Shown here piece by piece: positions 53,045 to 61,403 of a stretch of 64,000 bases of DNA. The notes beneath the pieces are model-generated. The model searched no databases. It saw only the letters and a program-made list of their open reading frames with translations, and was not told where the DNA came from. The translations under genes and the position numbers were made by a program. Positions within the stretch are counted from its first letter, which is position 1, and each line of letters begins with the position of its first letter. The stretch comes from Roseovarius litoreus (GTDB lineage Bacteria > Pseudomonadota > Alphaproteobacteria > Rhodobacterales > Rhodobacteraceae): NCBI RefSeq assembly GCF_900142765.1, contig NZ_FRCB01000004.1, positions 310,001-374,000 on the forward strand, given 5' to 3'.

Positions 53045-53852
53045 CGAACGTATCCTTGAGATCGGCGCGCGTGACCTGTGCCGCGGGCCGGTCGAACAGC
53101 ACCTTGCCGCCTTTCAGCGCCACAACGCGATCCGCGTAATCCACCGCATGCGCCATGTCATGCGAGGTATAAAGCAGCGTGATGCCGTGATCCCGGCACA
53201 GCTGGGTGAACAATTCCATCACATTGCGCCCTGACACCGGGTCAAGACTGGCGGCAGGCTCATCCGCGATCAACAGGCGCGGACGACGCACAAGCGCACG
53301 GGCAATCGCCACGCGCTGCTGTTGCCCGCCCGACAACGCATCGGCGCGCTCCAGCGCCTTGTCGGCCAGATCGACCTCGGCCAGCGCCTGCATCGCGCGA
53401 TCACGCCATTCGGGCGGCGCCAGAGAATGCGAAAACGCCCGCCAGCTTCCCGCGTCACCGAAAAGGCCATGAATGACATTGGACAGCACCGTGCGGCGCC
53501 GCACCAGACAGTGTTTCTGAAAGACGAACCCGGTTTGCCGCCGCATGGCCAGCCGCTGTTTGCGGCTGCCGCGCGCATCCACCGGTTCGCCAAAACAGTG
53601 CAGCGTGCCACCCGAGATCGGATGCAACCCGATCAGGCTTTTCAGCAGGGTGGACTTGCCGCTGCCGTTTGAGCCGATCAACGCAACCCGCTCGCCCGCC
53701 GCGATCTCCAGATCGACCCCGTCAAGGATCGTGCGGCGCCGGTCATAAGATTTGCATAGGCCACGCGCCGCGATCAGCGGGCCGGTCTGGGCCAGCGCCT
53801 GCGCCTTTGCGGCGGCGCCACTCGGGCGGTCGGTCACGAGATCAAGCATCAT
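53037..53852 (-). CDS. phnC: Phosphonate ABC transporter ATPase PhnC
   Basis: This 271-aa ATPase starts at tandem ATGs 53852/53849. It has Walker A LIGSNGSGKST, Q-loop FVFQKHCLV, signature LSGGQQQRVAIAR, Walker B LLIADEPAASLD and switch YTSHDM. RRTVLSNVIHGLFG before the signature is characteristic of PhnC. It lies between phnD and phnE on the minus strand, with a terminator-like hairpin before it that may reduce its expression relative to phnD. Confidence 0.93.
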   Translation of the reverse strand: MMLDLVTDRPSGAAAKAQALAQTGPLIAARGLCKSYDRRRTILDGVDLEIAAGERVALIGSNGSGKSTLLKSLIGLHPISGGTLHCFGEPVDARGSRKQRLAMRRQTGFVFQKHCLVRRRTVLSNVIHGLFGDAGSWRAFSHSLAPPEWRDRAMQALAEVDLADKALERADALSGGQQQRVAIARALVRRPRLLIADEPAASLDPVSGRNVMELFTQLCRDHGITLLYTSHDMAHAVDYADRVVALKGGKVLFDRPAAQVTRADLKDTFDG

Positions 53853-53872
53853 GCCCCCTGGGGTTTGAACGC

Positions 53873-53909
53873 AAAAAAGGCCAAGGGCCGGGAGCATCCG
53901 CCCCCGGCC
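53873..53909 (-). terminator. Intra-operon terminator/attenuator between phnD and phnC
   Basis: On the minus strand a GGCCGGG/CCCGGCC stem with a 10-nt loop is followed 7 nt later by six T residues. Partial read-through would give more binding protein than ATPase and permease, as is usual for ABC importers. Confidence 0.7.
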
Positions 53910-53926
53910 TCATCGCCAGCTGGGGC

Positions 53927-54784
53927 TCAGTTGCCCACGAAGTCGCTCGTATCGACACCGATGGTCGCATACATCGAGCGCACGTAGTCATAATCGCTGT
54001 CATCGACCTGCGTCAGGAAGAACCCACCCTTGAACTTCTGGTTGTCTTCGCCGGTCAGAACCGCCTGCATCAGCTCGGCGGAGTGATCGACAAAGGCGGC
54101 CTTGACGGCGGCGACAGCCTCCTGATCCATGTCGGAACGCGCCACAAGGATGTCGTTGGGCAGATCGCGGCCCCGCGCCACCACGGTGAAGGACGTATCG
54201 GGGAACGCCTCGCGGATGCGGCGCAGATGGCCTTCATTCATGCCCACCGCCTGCACATCACCGCGGATCAGCGCCTCGACAGCCAGATTGCGCGAGATGA
54301 TCTGCGGCTGGTAGTCGGTGTTATAGGCCAGACCGAAATCCGCCAGAACCTGCGCCGGTCCCAGATGCTGCGAGGTCGAGCCGACCGATCCGAAGGTCAC
54401 GGTCTTGCCCTTGAGATCCTGCACCGACTTGATCGGACCATCCGACAGGGTGACGATCTGGGCAAAATAGTTCGGGCGCTGCCATGCGGTCACGATCACC
54501 GCATCGGTCAGCTCCTTGATGACGACGTATTCGGCCGGGCCGGTCAGCACCAGATCGACCTTGTCCTGCTTCAGCGCCTCGACAGCGGCGGTGCGCGACG
54601 AGACCGGGAACAGATCGACTTCATAGCCGGTCAGCTCTTCGAGTTTGGCCTCGAACGCGCCGAACTCCTGTTGCAGGGCTTCAAGCCCTTCGATGTCGGT
54701 GACCGCGAATTTGAGCGGTTCGGCGAAGGCGGGGGTGATGGCAGCGACGGAAACCGCGGCGGCGGCGAGCAGGGAACGGATCAT
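53927..54784 (-). CDS. phnD: Phosphonate ABC transporter substrate-binding protein PhnD
   Basis: This 285-aa periplasmic protein has GGAGAG before ATG 54784 and a signal peptide cleaved after PAFA. The type II binding-protein fold shows KFAVTDIEGLEALQQEFGAF, DLVLTGPAEYVVI, the phosphonate-contact segment VTFGSVGSTSQHLGP, and ALIRGDVQAVGMNEGHLR. Related proteins bind 2-aminoethylphosphonate, methylphosphonate or phosphite; the specificity cannot be read from sequence. A Pho-box-like site lies ~70 bp upstream. Confidence 0.93.
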   Translation of the reverse strand: MIRSLLAAAAVSVAAITPAFAEPLKFAVTDIEGLEALQQEFGAFEAKLEELTGYEVDLFPVSSRTAAVEALKQDKVDLVLTGPAEYVVIKELTDAVIVTAWQRPNYFAQIVTLSDGPIKSVQDLKGKTVTFGSVGSTSQHLGPAQVLADFGLAYNTDYQPQIISRNLAVEALIRGDVQAVGMNEGHLRRIREAFPDTSFTVVARGRDLPNDILVARSDMDQEAVAAVKAAFVDHSAELMQAVLTGEDNQKFKGGFFLTQVDDSDYDYVRSMYATIGVDTSDFVGN

Positions 54785-54811
54785 TGAGCCTCTCCAAGAT
54801 GTCCAGAGTTG

Positions 54812-54819
54812 TGTATACA
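54812..54819. promoter_or_regulatory. TGTATACA palindrome, candidate PhnF operator
   Basis: A perfect 8-bp palindrome lies between the divergent phnD and phnM starts. GTATA-centred palindromes fit the HutC/PhnF subgroup of GntR regulators, one of which is encoded two genes away at 56005. Confidence 0.5.
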
Positions 54820-54852
54820 GGAACGTCACACAAGCGATGCATAAGGGATTCG

Positions 54853-54872
54853 ATTGACACTTTCGTGACACG
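54853..54872 (-). promoter_or_regulatory. Pho-box-like direct repeat upstream of phnD
   Basis: Minus strand reads CGTGTCACGAAAGTGTCAAT: two TGTCA units exactly 11 bp apart with an AAA between, as in the PhoB consensus. A TTATGC about 9 nt downstream could be the -10 element. This implies phosphate-starvation induction of phnDCE. Confidence 0.65.
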
Positions 54873-54887
54873 GAGACCAAAGACCCC

Positions 54888-56012
54888 ATGACCAACGCCT
54901 GGACACTCACCGGCGGCGAAACCTTGCTGCCCGACGGCTTCACCGACACCGATCTGCACCTGTCCGGCGGGCGGATCACTGCGGACCGGCCCGATGACGC
55001 GCAGAGCTTCGATGCAAGCGGCGCGTGGATCCTGCCCGGCATCGTCGATCTGCATGGCGACGGGTTCGAATCCATCGTGCAACCCCGCCCCGGCGTGCAT
55101 TTCCCCCATGCCCTCGCCTATGCCGAGGCCGATGCCCAGATGATCGCCAACGGGATCACCACCGGCTATCACGCGCTGACGGTGTCTTGGGAACCGGGCC
55201 TGCGCGATATCGCGATATCGCGCGCGCTGGTCGCCTCGCTCAACGATATCGCCCCCCGCCTTGCCTGTGACACGCGGCTCAATATCCGGTGGGAAACCTT
55301 CGCGATCGATCACGTGGACGAGGTGATCGGCTGGCTGGCCGCGCGCCCCGGCGATATCCTGTCGCTCAACGATCATACGACCGCCAACCGCGCGCTCGAC
55401 GACGACAGCGCCAAGCTCAAGCGGATGGCGGCGCGCATGCACCTCTCCCCCGCCGACGCCAAGCGCGAGATCAACCGCATCTGGGACCGCCGCACCGAAG
55501 TGCCCGCCGCCACCGACCGGATCTGCGAACGGGCTACGGCACTTGGCCGCCCCGTGATGTCGCATGACGACATGACCGTCGAAGACCGGCTGACAGGGCG
55601 CGCGCGCAAGGTCACCATCGCCGAATTCCCGATGTCCGCCGACGCCGCGGGCGCCGCTCGCGATGCGGGCGAACATGTCGTACTCGGCGCGCCCAACGCG
55701 CTGCGCGGCGAAAGCCACAATGGCGCGCTATGCGCCACGCAGGCCATTGACGCGGGGCTCTGCACCGTTCTGGCATCGGACTATTACTATCCCGCCCCGT
55801 TCCATGCGGTCTTTCGCCTGCACGATGCCGGGGTGCTGCCTCTGGCCCAAGGCTGGGCGCTGATATCGGCCAACCCGGCAGCGGCGGTCGGACTGCAGGA
55901 TCGCGGCACGCTTGCCCCGGATCAGCGCGCCGACCTGCTTGTGGTGGACAAACAGACGCGTCACATTCGGGCGGTCTTCGTGAACGGCAGAAAGGTTCTG
56001 GATCGTGGCTGA
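54888..56012 (+). CDS. phnM: PhnM-type alpha-D-ribose 1-methylphosphonate 5-triphosphate diphosphatase
   Basis: This 374-aa amidohydrolase-fold protein has IVDLHGDGFESIVQPRPG with the His-x-Asp metal pair, ANGITTGYHALTVSW, the catalytic SHDDMTVEDR, VVLGAPNALRGESHNG and SDYYYPAP, all aligned with E. coli PhnM. The segment HGDGFE replaces HTDN of classical PhnM, and NDHTTANRAL replaces the DHSPGQ segment, so it may be a divergent subgroup. The enzyme releases pyrophosphate before C-P bond cleavage. No phnGHIJKL genes are in the window. Confidence 0.88.
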   Translation: MTNAWTLTGGETLLPDGFTDTDLHLSGGRITADRPDDAQSFDASGAWILPGIVDLHGDGFESIVQPRPGVHFPHALAYAEADAQMIANGITTGYHALTVSWEPGLRDIAISRALVASLNDIAPRLACDTRLNIRWETFAIDHVDEVIGWLAARPGDILSLNDHTTANRALDDDSAKLKRMAARMHLSPADAKREINRIWDRRTEVPAATDRICERATALGRPVMSHDDMTVEDRLTGRARKVTIAEFPMSADAAGAARDAGEHVVLGAPNALRGESHNGALCATQAIDAGLCTVLASDYYYPAPFHAVFRLHDAGVLPLAQGWALISANPAAAVGLQDRGTLAPDQRADLLVVDKQTRHIRAVFVNGRKVLDRG

Positions 56013-56793
56013 AGCATCCGTCGCCCCAAGAGGCGGCTCTTCTCTTCTGGCGCTGGCGCAGCGGCCCTATGAGGCCCGCGCGCTGCGCCCGATCTGGCTG
56101 CAGATCTACGACAGGCTGTCCGAGGCCATCGACAGCGGCCTTGTCGCACAGGGCGCCAAACTCCCCGGCGAGGTGCAACTGGCCGAAATGTTCCGCGTCA
56201 ACCGCGTCACCATGCGCCGCGCACTGGCCCTGCATCAGAGCGAAGGCAAGCTGCAGGCCCGCAAGGGCGTCGGCATCTTCGTGCGCCAGACGCCCCGCGC
56301 CTTCGTGATCCAGAACGACATGCGGTTTTCCGACTCGCTGATCGGCTGCGGGCAGGACGTGACCACGCGCACCCTGCGGCTCGAACGCGCGGCACCCGGC
56401 CCCGAGGCGGCGCGCCTTTTTGGGCTGTCACCGCGCGACAGGGTGATCGTGCTGCACCGGATGCGACTGCTAGATGGCGCGCCGATCTATTTCACCCGCA
56501 AGGAGTTGCCAGCCCACCGCTTCCCCGATTTCGAACGGCTTTACGAGCGGCTGCAATCCGTCAGCGCGGTCTACAAGGCGTCGGGCATCCCCTGGTTCCG
56601 CCGCGCCGAAACCCGTGTGCGCGGCGGTCTGGCCACACCGGACGAGGCCGAGATCCTCGGCATTAACGCCAAGACACCGGTGCAGCATGTCACCGCGATC
56701 AACCGCACGGCGGATGGCGCGGCGATCGAATACAATCGCGGGTGTTGGGCCATGGCCAGCGTGGAATTCGTGTTCGTCTCACCCGAAGGCTGA
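56005..56793 (+). CDS. phnF: GntR/HutC-family regulator PhnF
   Basis: This 262-aa protein overlaps phnM by 8 bp. The N-terminal winged helix is PIWLQIYDRLSEAIDSGL, LPGEVQLAEMFRVNRVTMRR and LQARKGVGIFV. The C-terminal UTRA effector domain (about 95-250) has VIVLHRMRLLDGAPIYFTRK and AAIEYNRGCWAMASVEFVF. PhnF proteins repress phosphonate genes and sense a phosphonate or phosphate metabolite. It likely binds the palindrome between phnD and phnM. Confidence 0.9.
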   Translation: MAEASVAPRGGSSLLALAQRPYEARALRPIWLQIYDRLSEAIDSGLVAQGAKLPGEVQLAEMFRVNRVTMRRALALHQSEGKLQARKGVGIFVRQTPRAFVIQNDMRFSDSLIGCGQDVTTRTLRLERAAPGPEAARLFGLSPRDRVIVLHRMRLLDGAPIYFTRKELPAHRFPDFERLYERLQSVSAVYKASGIPWFRRAETRVRGGLATPDEAEILGINAKTPVQHVTAINRTADGAAIEYNRGCWAMASVEFVFVSPEG

Positions 56794-56804
56794 CGCGCCC
56801 CCGA

Positions 56805-57812
56805 TCAGCCGAAGTCGCGTCGCGTGCGATTGGCGAAAGCCACCAGCGACAGCATGACCGGCACCTCCACCAGCACCCCCACCACCGTGGCCAGCGCCGC
56901 GCCGGAATTCAGCCCGAACAGGCTGATCGCCACCGCCACCGCCAGTTCGAAGAAATTCGACGTGCCGATCAGCGCGCAGGGCGCCGCGATCCGGTGCGGG
57001 ACCTTCATGATCCATGCCGCCGCATAGGCCACCGCGAAAATGCCGTAGGATTGCAACAGGATCGGCACCGCAATCAGCACGATCACCAGCGGCCGCTCCA
57101 GAATGACATCGCCCTGAAGCCCGAAGAGGATCGCCACCGTCGCAATCAGCCCGACCATCGAGAACGGCTTGACCCGCGCCTTGAACGCCTCGATCCGCGC
57201 CTCGCTTTCCAGCCGCGCTCGGGTCAGCAGCCCCGCCGCCAGCGGCAGCGCCACGAACAGAACCACCGACAGCACCAGCGTCTCCCAAGGCACGGTGATA
57301 TCCGTCACCCCCAGCAGAAACGCCACGATCGGCGCGAAGGCAAAGACCATGACCACGTCATTCACCGTGACCTGCACCAGCGTGTAATTCTCGTCCCCCC
57401 GGGTCAGTTGCGACCACACGAACACCATCGCCGTACAGGGCGCCGCCCCCAAAAGGATCAGCCCGGCGATATAGCTTTGCGCATCCTCGGGCGCGATCAG
57501 ATCGGCGAAAACGCCCTCGAAGAACAGCACCGCAAGGGCTGCCATGGTGAACGGCTTGATCAACCAGTTGACCGCCAGCGTGATCCCCAGCCCCTTGGGC
57601 TGGCGGAACACATGGCGCAGTTGATGCGGATCGACCCCCACCATCATCGGATAGACCATCGCCCAGATCAGCACCGCCACCACAAGGTTGACGCGCGCGA
57701 TCTCGGCGGCGGCGATCATCCCCACCAGCCCCGGCGCCAGCGTGCCGATCACGATCCCGGCGAACATCGCCGCCGCGATCCAAAGGCTCAGATACCGTTC
57801 GAAACTGCTCAT
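56805..57812 (-). CDS. acr3: Arsenite efflux transporter Acr3
   Basis: This 335-aa protein has ten helices. The thiolate site lies in [21 protein letters not shown], with the conserved Cys, and the conserved Glu lies in [33 protein letters not shown] is another Acr3 landmark. It extrudes As(OH)3 made by arsenate reduction. It is the last gene of the arsRC-gapdh-arsJ-acr3 operon and overlaps arsJ by 4 nt. Confidence 0.95.
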   Translation of the reverse strand: MSSFERYLSLWIAAAMFAGIVIGTLAPGLVGMIAAAEIARVNLVVAVLIWAMVYPMMVGVDPHQLRHVFRQPKGLGITLAVNWLIKPFTMAALAVLFFEGVFADLIAPEDAQSYIAGLILLGAAPCTAMVFVWSQLTRGDENYTLVQVTVNDVVMVFAFAPIVAFLLGVTDITVPWETLVLSVVLFVALPLAAGLLTRARLESEARIEAFKARVKPFSMVGLIATVAILFGLQGDVILERPLVIVLIAVPILLQSYGIFAVAYAAAWIMKVPHRIAAPCALIGTSNFFELAVAVAISLFGLNSGAALATVVGVLVEVPVMLSLVAFANRTRRDFG

Positions 57813-59080
57813 GCCCGTGTTTCCGCCTGATGCGTCTGCGGCTCAAGTCGGCCCGCCGCCAGGGCGCTCAGCCCGACCATGACCGCCGCCGTGGCAAGGC
57901 ACAAGGCCAGACCACCGATCTGATAGGTCAGCCCCGACAGCACCGTTCCGATCAACCGGCCCGCCGCATTGGCCATGTAGTAGAACCCCACATCCATCGT
58001 CACCCGCTCATCGCGGGTGAACGCCAGGATCAGATAGGAATGCAACGCCGAGTTCACCGCGAACAGCCCACCGAACACCAGCAATCCCGCGACCACGGTC
58101 GCCGTCAGGCCCGGTGACGGCCCCTCCGACAGGCCCACCGCCAGTGCCAGCACCGCCGGCACGATGCACAGCACCGCCGCCCATCCGCGCGCCGCGCGGA
58201 TCAGCTCGGCCTCGGGGCGGGTGGCGGCGCGCAAGAGCCTCGGGGCCGCTGCCTGCACCGCGCCATAAAGGATGATCCACCCCGCCATGAACGTGCCGAT
58301 CATGAAGAACGCCGCCCGGTTGCCCGCCGTGCTGCCATCCGACAGCACCGCGTAGAAATAGATCGGGATGCCCACCACGAACCACACGTCGCGCGCCCCG
58401 AACAGCACCACCCGCGCCGCACTCAGCCAGTTGACGTTCCGCTCGCTGGAAAACACCTCCGAGAATTTCGCCCCCTTGCGTCCGCGCGGCAGCCCCGACG
58501 GCATCGCAAGACCCACCGCACACAGGATCACCGCCAGCACCAGCGCCATCGCCAGCACCGCCCAGGTGAACCCCGCAACCGCCAGCAGCGCCGCCCCCAG
58601 CAGGAATCCCAGCCCCTTCACCGCGTTTTTCGATCCCGTCAGGATCGCGACCCACCAAAACAGCCCGCCATTTCCCTTGGGCGCCAGCAGCTTGACCGCC
58701 GATTTCGACGACATCTTGGCCAGGTCCTTGGCCACGCCGCTGGCCCCCTGCACCGCCATCACATAGGCGACCGACGCGCCAAGCGCCCAAGCCGGGTCAA
58801 GCTGCGTCAGCGCAAGCAGTGCCGCCACCTGAAGCCCGAGCCCCGCATAAAGCGTCGCCGTCAGCCCGAACCGCGCCGCGATCCAGCCCGCCGACAGGTT
58901 GGTGACCATGCCCGCGATCTCGTAGAGCACGAACAGATAGGCCAGCTGCACCGGGCTGAAGCCAAGCGTGTGAAAATGCAGCAGCACCAGCATCCGCAGC
59001 GCGCCATCGGTCAGCATGAAGGCCCAATAAGCCGCCGTCACCGCGACATAGGCCGACAGTCCTTCGGGGCGTTGGCTCAC
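57809..59080 (-). CDS. arsJ: Organoarsenical efflux MFS permease ArsJ
   Basis: This 423-aa MFS protein begins with [20 protein letters not shown], followed by [20 protein letters not shown], both typical of Ars[22 protein letters not shown] and [16 protein letters not shown] are further family segments. ArsJ exports 1-arseno-3-phosphoglycerate, the unstable product of GAPDH with arsenate. The start overlaps the GAPDH stop by 4 nt, the arrangement known from Pseudomonas. Confidence 0.93.
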   Translation of the reverse strand: MSQRPEGLSAYVAVTAAYWAFMLTDGALRMLVLLHFHTLGFSPVQLAYLFVLYEIAGMVTNLSAGWIAARFGLTATLYAGLGLQVAALLALTQLDPAWALGASVAYVMAVQGASGVAKDLAKMSSKSAVKLLAPKGNGGLFWWVAILTGSKNAVKGLGFLLGAALLAVAGFTWAVLAMALVLAVILCAVGLAMPSGLPRGRKGAKFSEVFSSERNVNWLSAARVVLFGARDVWFVVGIPIYFYAVLSDGSTAGNRAAFFMIGTFMAGWIILYGAVQAAAPRLLRAATRPEAELIRAARGWAAVLCIVPAVLALAVGLSEGPSPGLTATVVAGLLVFGGLFAVNSALHSYLILAFTRDERVTMDVGFYYMANAAGRLIGTVLSGLTYQIGGLALCLATAAVMVGLSALAAGRLEPQTHQAETRA

Positions 59081-60075
59081 AGCGCGGTCCCGACCATGCA
59101 GGCCACATCCACCAGACGATGCGCATAGCCCATCTCGTTGTCATACCAGACATAGACCTTCACTTGCGTCCCGTTGATGACCATGGTCGAGGGCGCATCG
59201 ACGATCCCTGAGCGCGTGTCATTGGTGTAATCCGCCGACACAAGCGGCCGCTCCTCATAGCCCAGAATACCCTTGAGCTCCGTCTCCGACGCCGCCTTGA
59301 ACAGCGCATTGACCTCCTCCACGCTGGTCTCGCGCTCCAGCTCGAACACGCAATCGGTGAGCGACGCATTCAACAGCGGCACCCGCACCGCATGGCCATT
59401 CAGCCGCCCGGTCAGCTCGGGATAGATCAGCGTGATCGCCGTGGCGCTGCCTGTGGTGGTCGGAATGAGCGAATTCAGCGCCGATCTTGCCCGCCGCAGA
59501 TCCTTGGCGGGCCGGTCCACGATGGTCTGGGTGTTGGTCACGTCATGGATCGTGGTGATCGAGCCGTGGCGGATGCCGATTTTCTCGTGCAGCACCTTCA
59601 CGACCGGGGCAATGCAATTGGTCGTGCAACTGGCCGCCGTCACGATCCGGTGGCGTGCCGGCTCGTATATCGCCTCGTTCACCCCGTATACGATATTGGC
59701 CGCATCCCCGTCCTTCACCGGGGCAGACACCACGACCTTCTCCACACCCGCCTCGAAATAGGGCGCAAGCTTCGCCTCGGTCTTGAAGACGCCGGTGCAG
59801 TCGATCACCACATCGACACCCTCGAGCGGCAGATCCTCGATCCGCGACGCCCCGATGAACGGCAGCCGCGTGCCGTCGATCGTGATGCTGTTCGCATCAT
59901 GCCCGAAGGCGGCATCCCACCGGCCGTGCACCGTATCGAATTCCAGAAGATGCGCGTGCATTTCCGCGTCACCCACCGCATCGTTGATCCAGGCGATCTG
60001 CGCCCCGCGCTCCAGAAGCGGACGCAGCGCCAGCTTGCCCACGCGGCCAAGCCCGTTCAGTGCATAGACCGTCAT
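59077..60075 (-). CDS. ArsJ-associated glyceraldehyde-3-phosphate dehydrogenase
   Basis: This 332-aa GAPDH has an unusual short N-terminus ([19 protein letters not shown]), catalytic [18 protein letters not shown]-like [14 protein letters not shown], and the C-terminal [17 protein letters not shown]. The ARS-linked clade uses arsenate in place of phosphate, forming 1-arseno-3-phosphoglycerate for ArsJ. Its sequence differs clearly from the GAPDH-family protein at 10709. It overlaps arsJ and arsRC by 4 nt on each side. Confidence 0.93.
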   Translation of the reverse strand: MTVYALNGLGRVGKLALRPLLERGAQIAWINDAVGDAEMHAHLLEFDTVHGRWDAAFGHDANSITIDGTRLPFIGASRIEDLPLEGVDVVIDCTGVFKTEAKLAPYFEAGVEKVVVSAPVKDGDAANIVYGVNEAIYEPARHRIVTAASCTTNCIAPVVKVLHEKIGIRHGSITTIHDVTNTQTIVDRPAKDLRRARSALNSLIPTTTGSATAITLIYPELTGRLNGHAVRVPLLNASLTDCVFELERETSVEEVNALFKAASETELKGILGYEERPLVSADYTNDTRSGIVDAPSTMVINGTQVKVYVWYDNEMGYAHRLVDVACMVGTAL

Positions 60076-60917
60076 GCCGACACCTCGCCCGCATCGCGTG
60101 CGATATCATCCACGGCCTTTTGCAACGAAATCCGGTCCAGCGTCTCGAGCGGCAGCGCCGTGAAGGCCAGGATCCGGTTGCGCAACGCGCCATAAGCCTG
60201 CTGGAACGCAAGGCTTTTCTGCGCATCCGTGCCTTCGGCCTTGACCGGATCGGGCATCCCCCAATGGGCGCTGATCGGCTGGCCTTCCCATGCCGGGCAC
60301 TCCTCGTTGGCGGCCTGATTACAGACGGTGAACACGAAATCCATCACCGGCGCCTCCGGCCCGGTGAACTCCGAGACGTTCTTGGCGCGCAGGCCGGAAA
60401 TGTCATGGCCCTTCGCCCGCAGCACCTCGAGCGCGAAAGGGTTCAACTCCGATTGCGGACGCGTGCCCGCGGAAAAGACGTCGAACCGATCCCCGGCTTC
60501 GGCGCGCAGCAGCGTTTCGGCAAAGATGGATCGGGCGGAATTGCCGGTGCAGATGAACAGCACGTTGTATTTGCGGTCGGACATGGCGGGCATACCTTTT
60601 TCAGAAGCTCCGGAAAGGGAAACGCAGGCATCGGGACGCCCGCGACAGCAATCGTTGAACAGGAAATCCATGATCTCGCCCGCCGCTTCGGTCCTCGCCG
60701 TGTAGAGCAACGACGTGCCCTCGCGCCGCTGGCTGACCAATCCCGCCGCCGACAGCGCCGACAGATAGACCGACAACGTCGAGGGCTTGATCTCGAGCGC
60801 ACGCGCCACCTCACCTGCAGGCACCGCATCGGGATAGCGCCGCATCAGCAGACGAAAGACCGACATGCGTCCCGGATGGGACAGCACGTCAAGACGGGAG
60901 AGAATCACTTTTTCCAT
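60072..60917 (-). CDS. ArsR-ArsC fusion: arsenic-responsive repressor joined to LMW-phosphatase-type arsenate reductase
   Basis: This 281-aa fusion starts with an ArsR winged helix (residues 1-95; [34 protein letters not shown]), with Cys90, Cys91 and Cys98 as candidate arsenite ligands. A ~18-residue linker leads to the ArsC domain (~115-281), whose CTGNSAR P-loop has Cys123 and Arg129; ECPAW holds a likely resolving Cys. A single chain thus senses arsenite and makes it. No Shine-Dalgarno precedes ATG 60917; a leaderless transcript or internal start is possible. Confidence 0.9.
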   Translation of the reverse strand: MEKVILSRLDVLSHPGRMSVFRLLMRRYPDAVPAGEVARALEIKPSTLSVYLSALSAAGLVSQRREGTSLLYTARTEAAGEIMDFLFNDCCRGRPDACVSLSGASEKGMPAMSDRKYNVLFICTGNSARSIFAETLLRAEAGDRFDVFSAGTRPQSELNPFALEVLRAKGHDISGLRAKNVSEFTGPEAPVMDFVFTVCNQAANEECPAWEGQPISAHWGMPDPVKAEGTDAQKSLAFQQAYGALRNRILAFTALPLETLDRISLQKAVDDIARDAGEVSA

Positions 60918-60937
60918 ATTTCATGAATATTGGAAAT
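60918..60937. promoter_or_regulatory. Candidate ArsR operator abutting the arsRC start
   Basis: ATTTCATGAATATTGGAAAT is an imperfect palindrome (arms ATTTC/GAAAT, centre AATATT) that touches the start codon. It would overlap the transcription start if the putative CATTAT -10 just upstream is used, a good repression site. Confidence 0.5.
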
Positions 60938-60952
60938 AATGGGGATTTGCAT

Positions 60953-60971
60953 GTGAAACTTTCATGACAGC
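60953..60971 (-). promoter_or_regulatory. Pho-box-like site upstream of the arsenate operon
   Basis: Minus strand reads GCTGTCATGAAAGTTTCAC. It matches CTGTCAT-n4-CTGTCAC closely in the first unit and moderately in the second, with the same 11-bp period. CATTAT lies 11 nt downstream, which is near the usual Pho-box to -10 spacing. Confidence 0.5.
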
Positions 60972-61036
60972 TACAGGATACACGGCGTTTGCGACAAAAT
61001 ATTTACATAACCGGTTTTCTGGTTTAATTTTGTTGC

Positions 61037-61354
61037 ATGACACAGACCAGCCCCCATGCCCGAGCCCTGGCCGCGCTTGGCCACGATGCCCGCCTGTCGA
61101 TCTTCCGCCTTCTGGTCAAGGCCGGTGACGCCGGCCTGCGCGTCGGCGATATCGGCGATCACCTTGGCCTCGCGCCCTCAACCCTTGCGCATCACCTGTC
61201 CAGCCTCGTCGATGCCGGACTCGTCCTGCAGGACAAGCGCGGCCGCGAGGTCTACAACCGCGTGGATTATCCCGCGATGCAACGGGTGCTGGCCTTTCTC
61301 ACATCCGAATGCTGCACCGGTGTCACGATCCGGTCCAAGGATACCGCCACATGA
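61037..61354 (+). CDS. arsR: ArsR-family transcriptional repressor
   Basis: This 105-aa protein contains the winged helix HDARLSIFRLLVKAGDAGL, LGLAPSTLAHHLSSLVDAGLV and GREVYNRVDYPAM. The C-terminal SECCTGV places Cys92-Cys93 near the end, a likely As(III)/Sb(III) sensor site distinct from the alpha3-helix site of E. coli ArsR. It lies 49 bp upstream of an ArsP-like permease, with which it probably forms an operon. It is divergent from the ArsR-ArsC fusion. Confidence 0.9.
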   Translation: MTQTSPHARALAALGHDARLSIFRLLVKAGDAGLRVGDIGDHLGLAPSTLAHHLSSLVDAGLVLQDKRGREVYNRVDYPAMQRVLAFLTSECCTGVTIRSKDTAT

Positions 61355-61403
61355 CCACAGCTTTTTTATCGCCCAAAGCAACCATAATTCCGGAGATGTC
61401 GAA

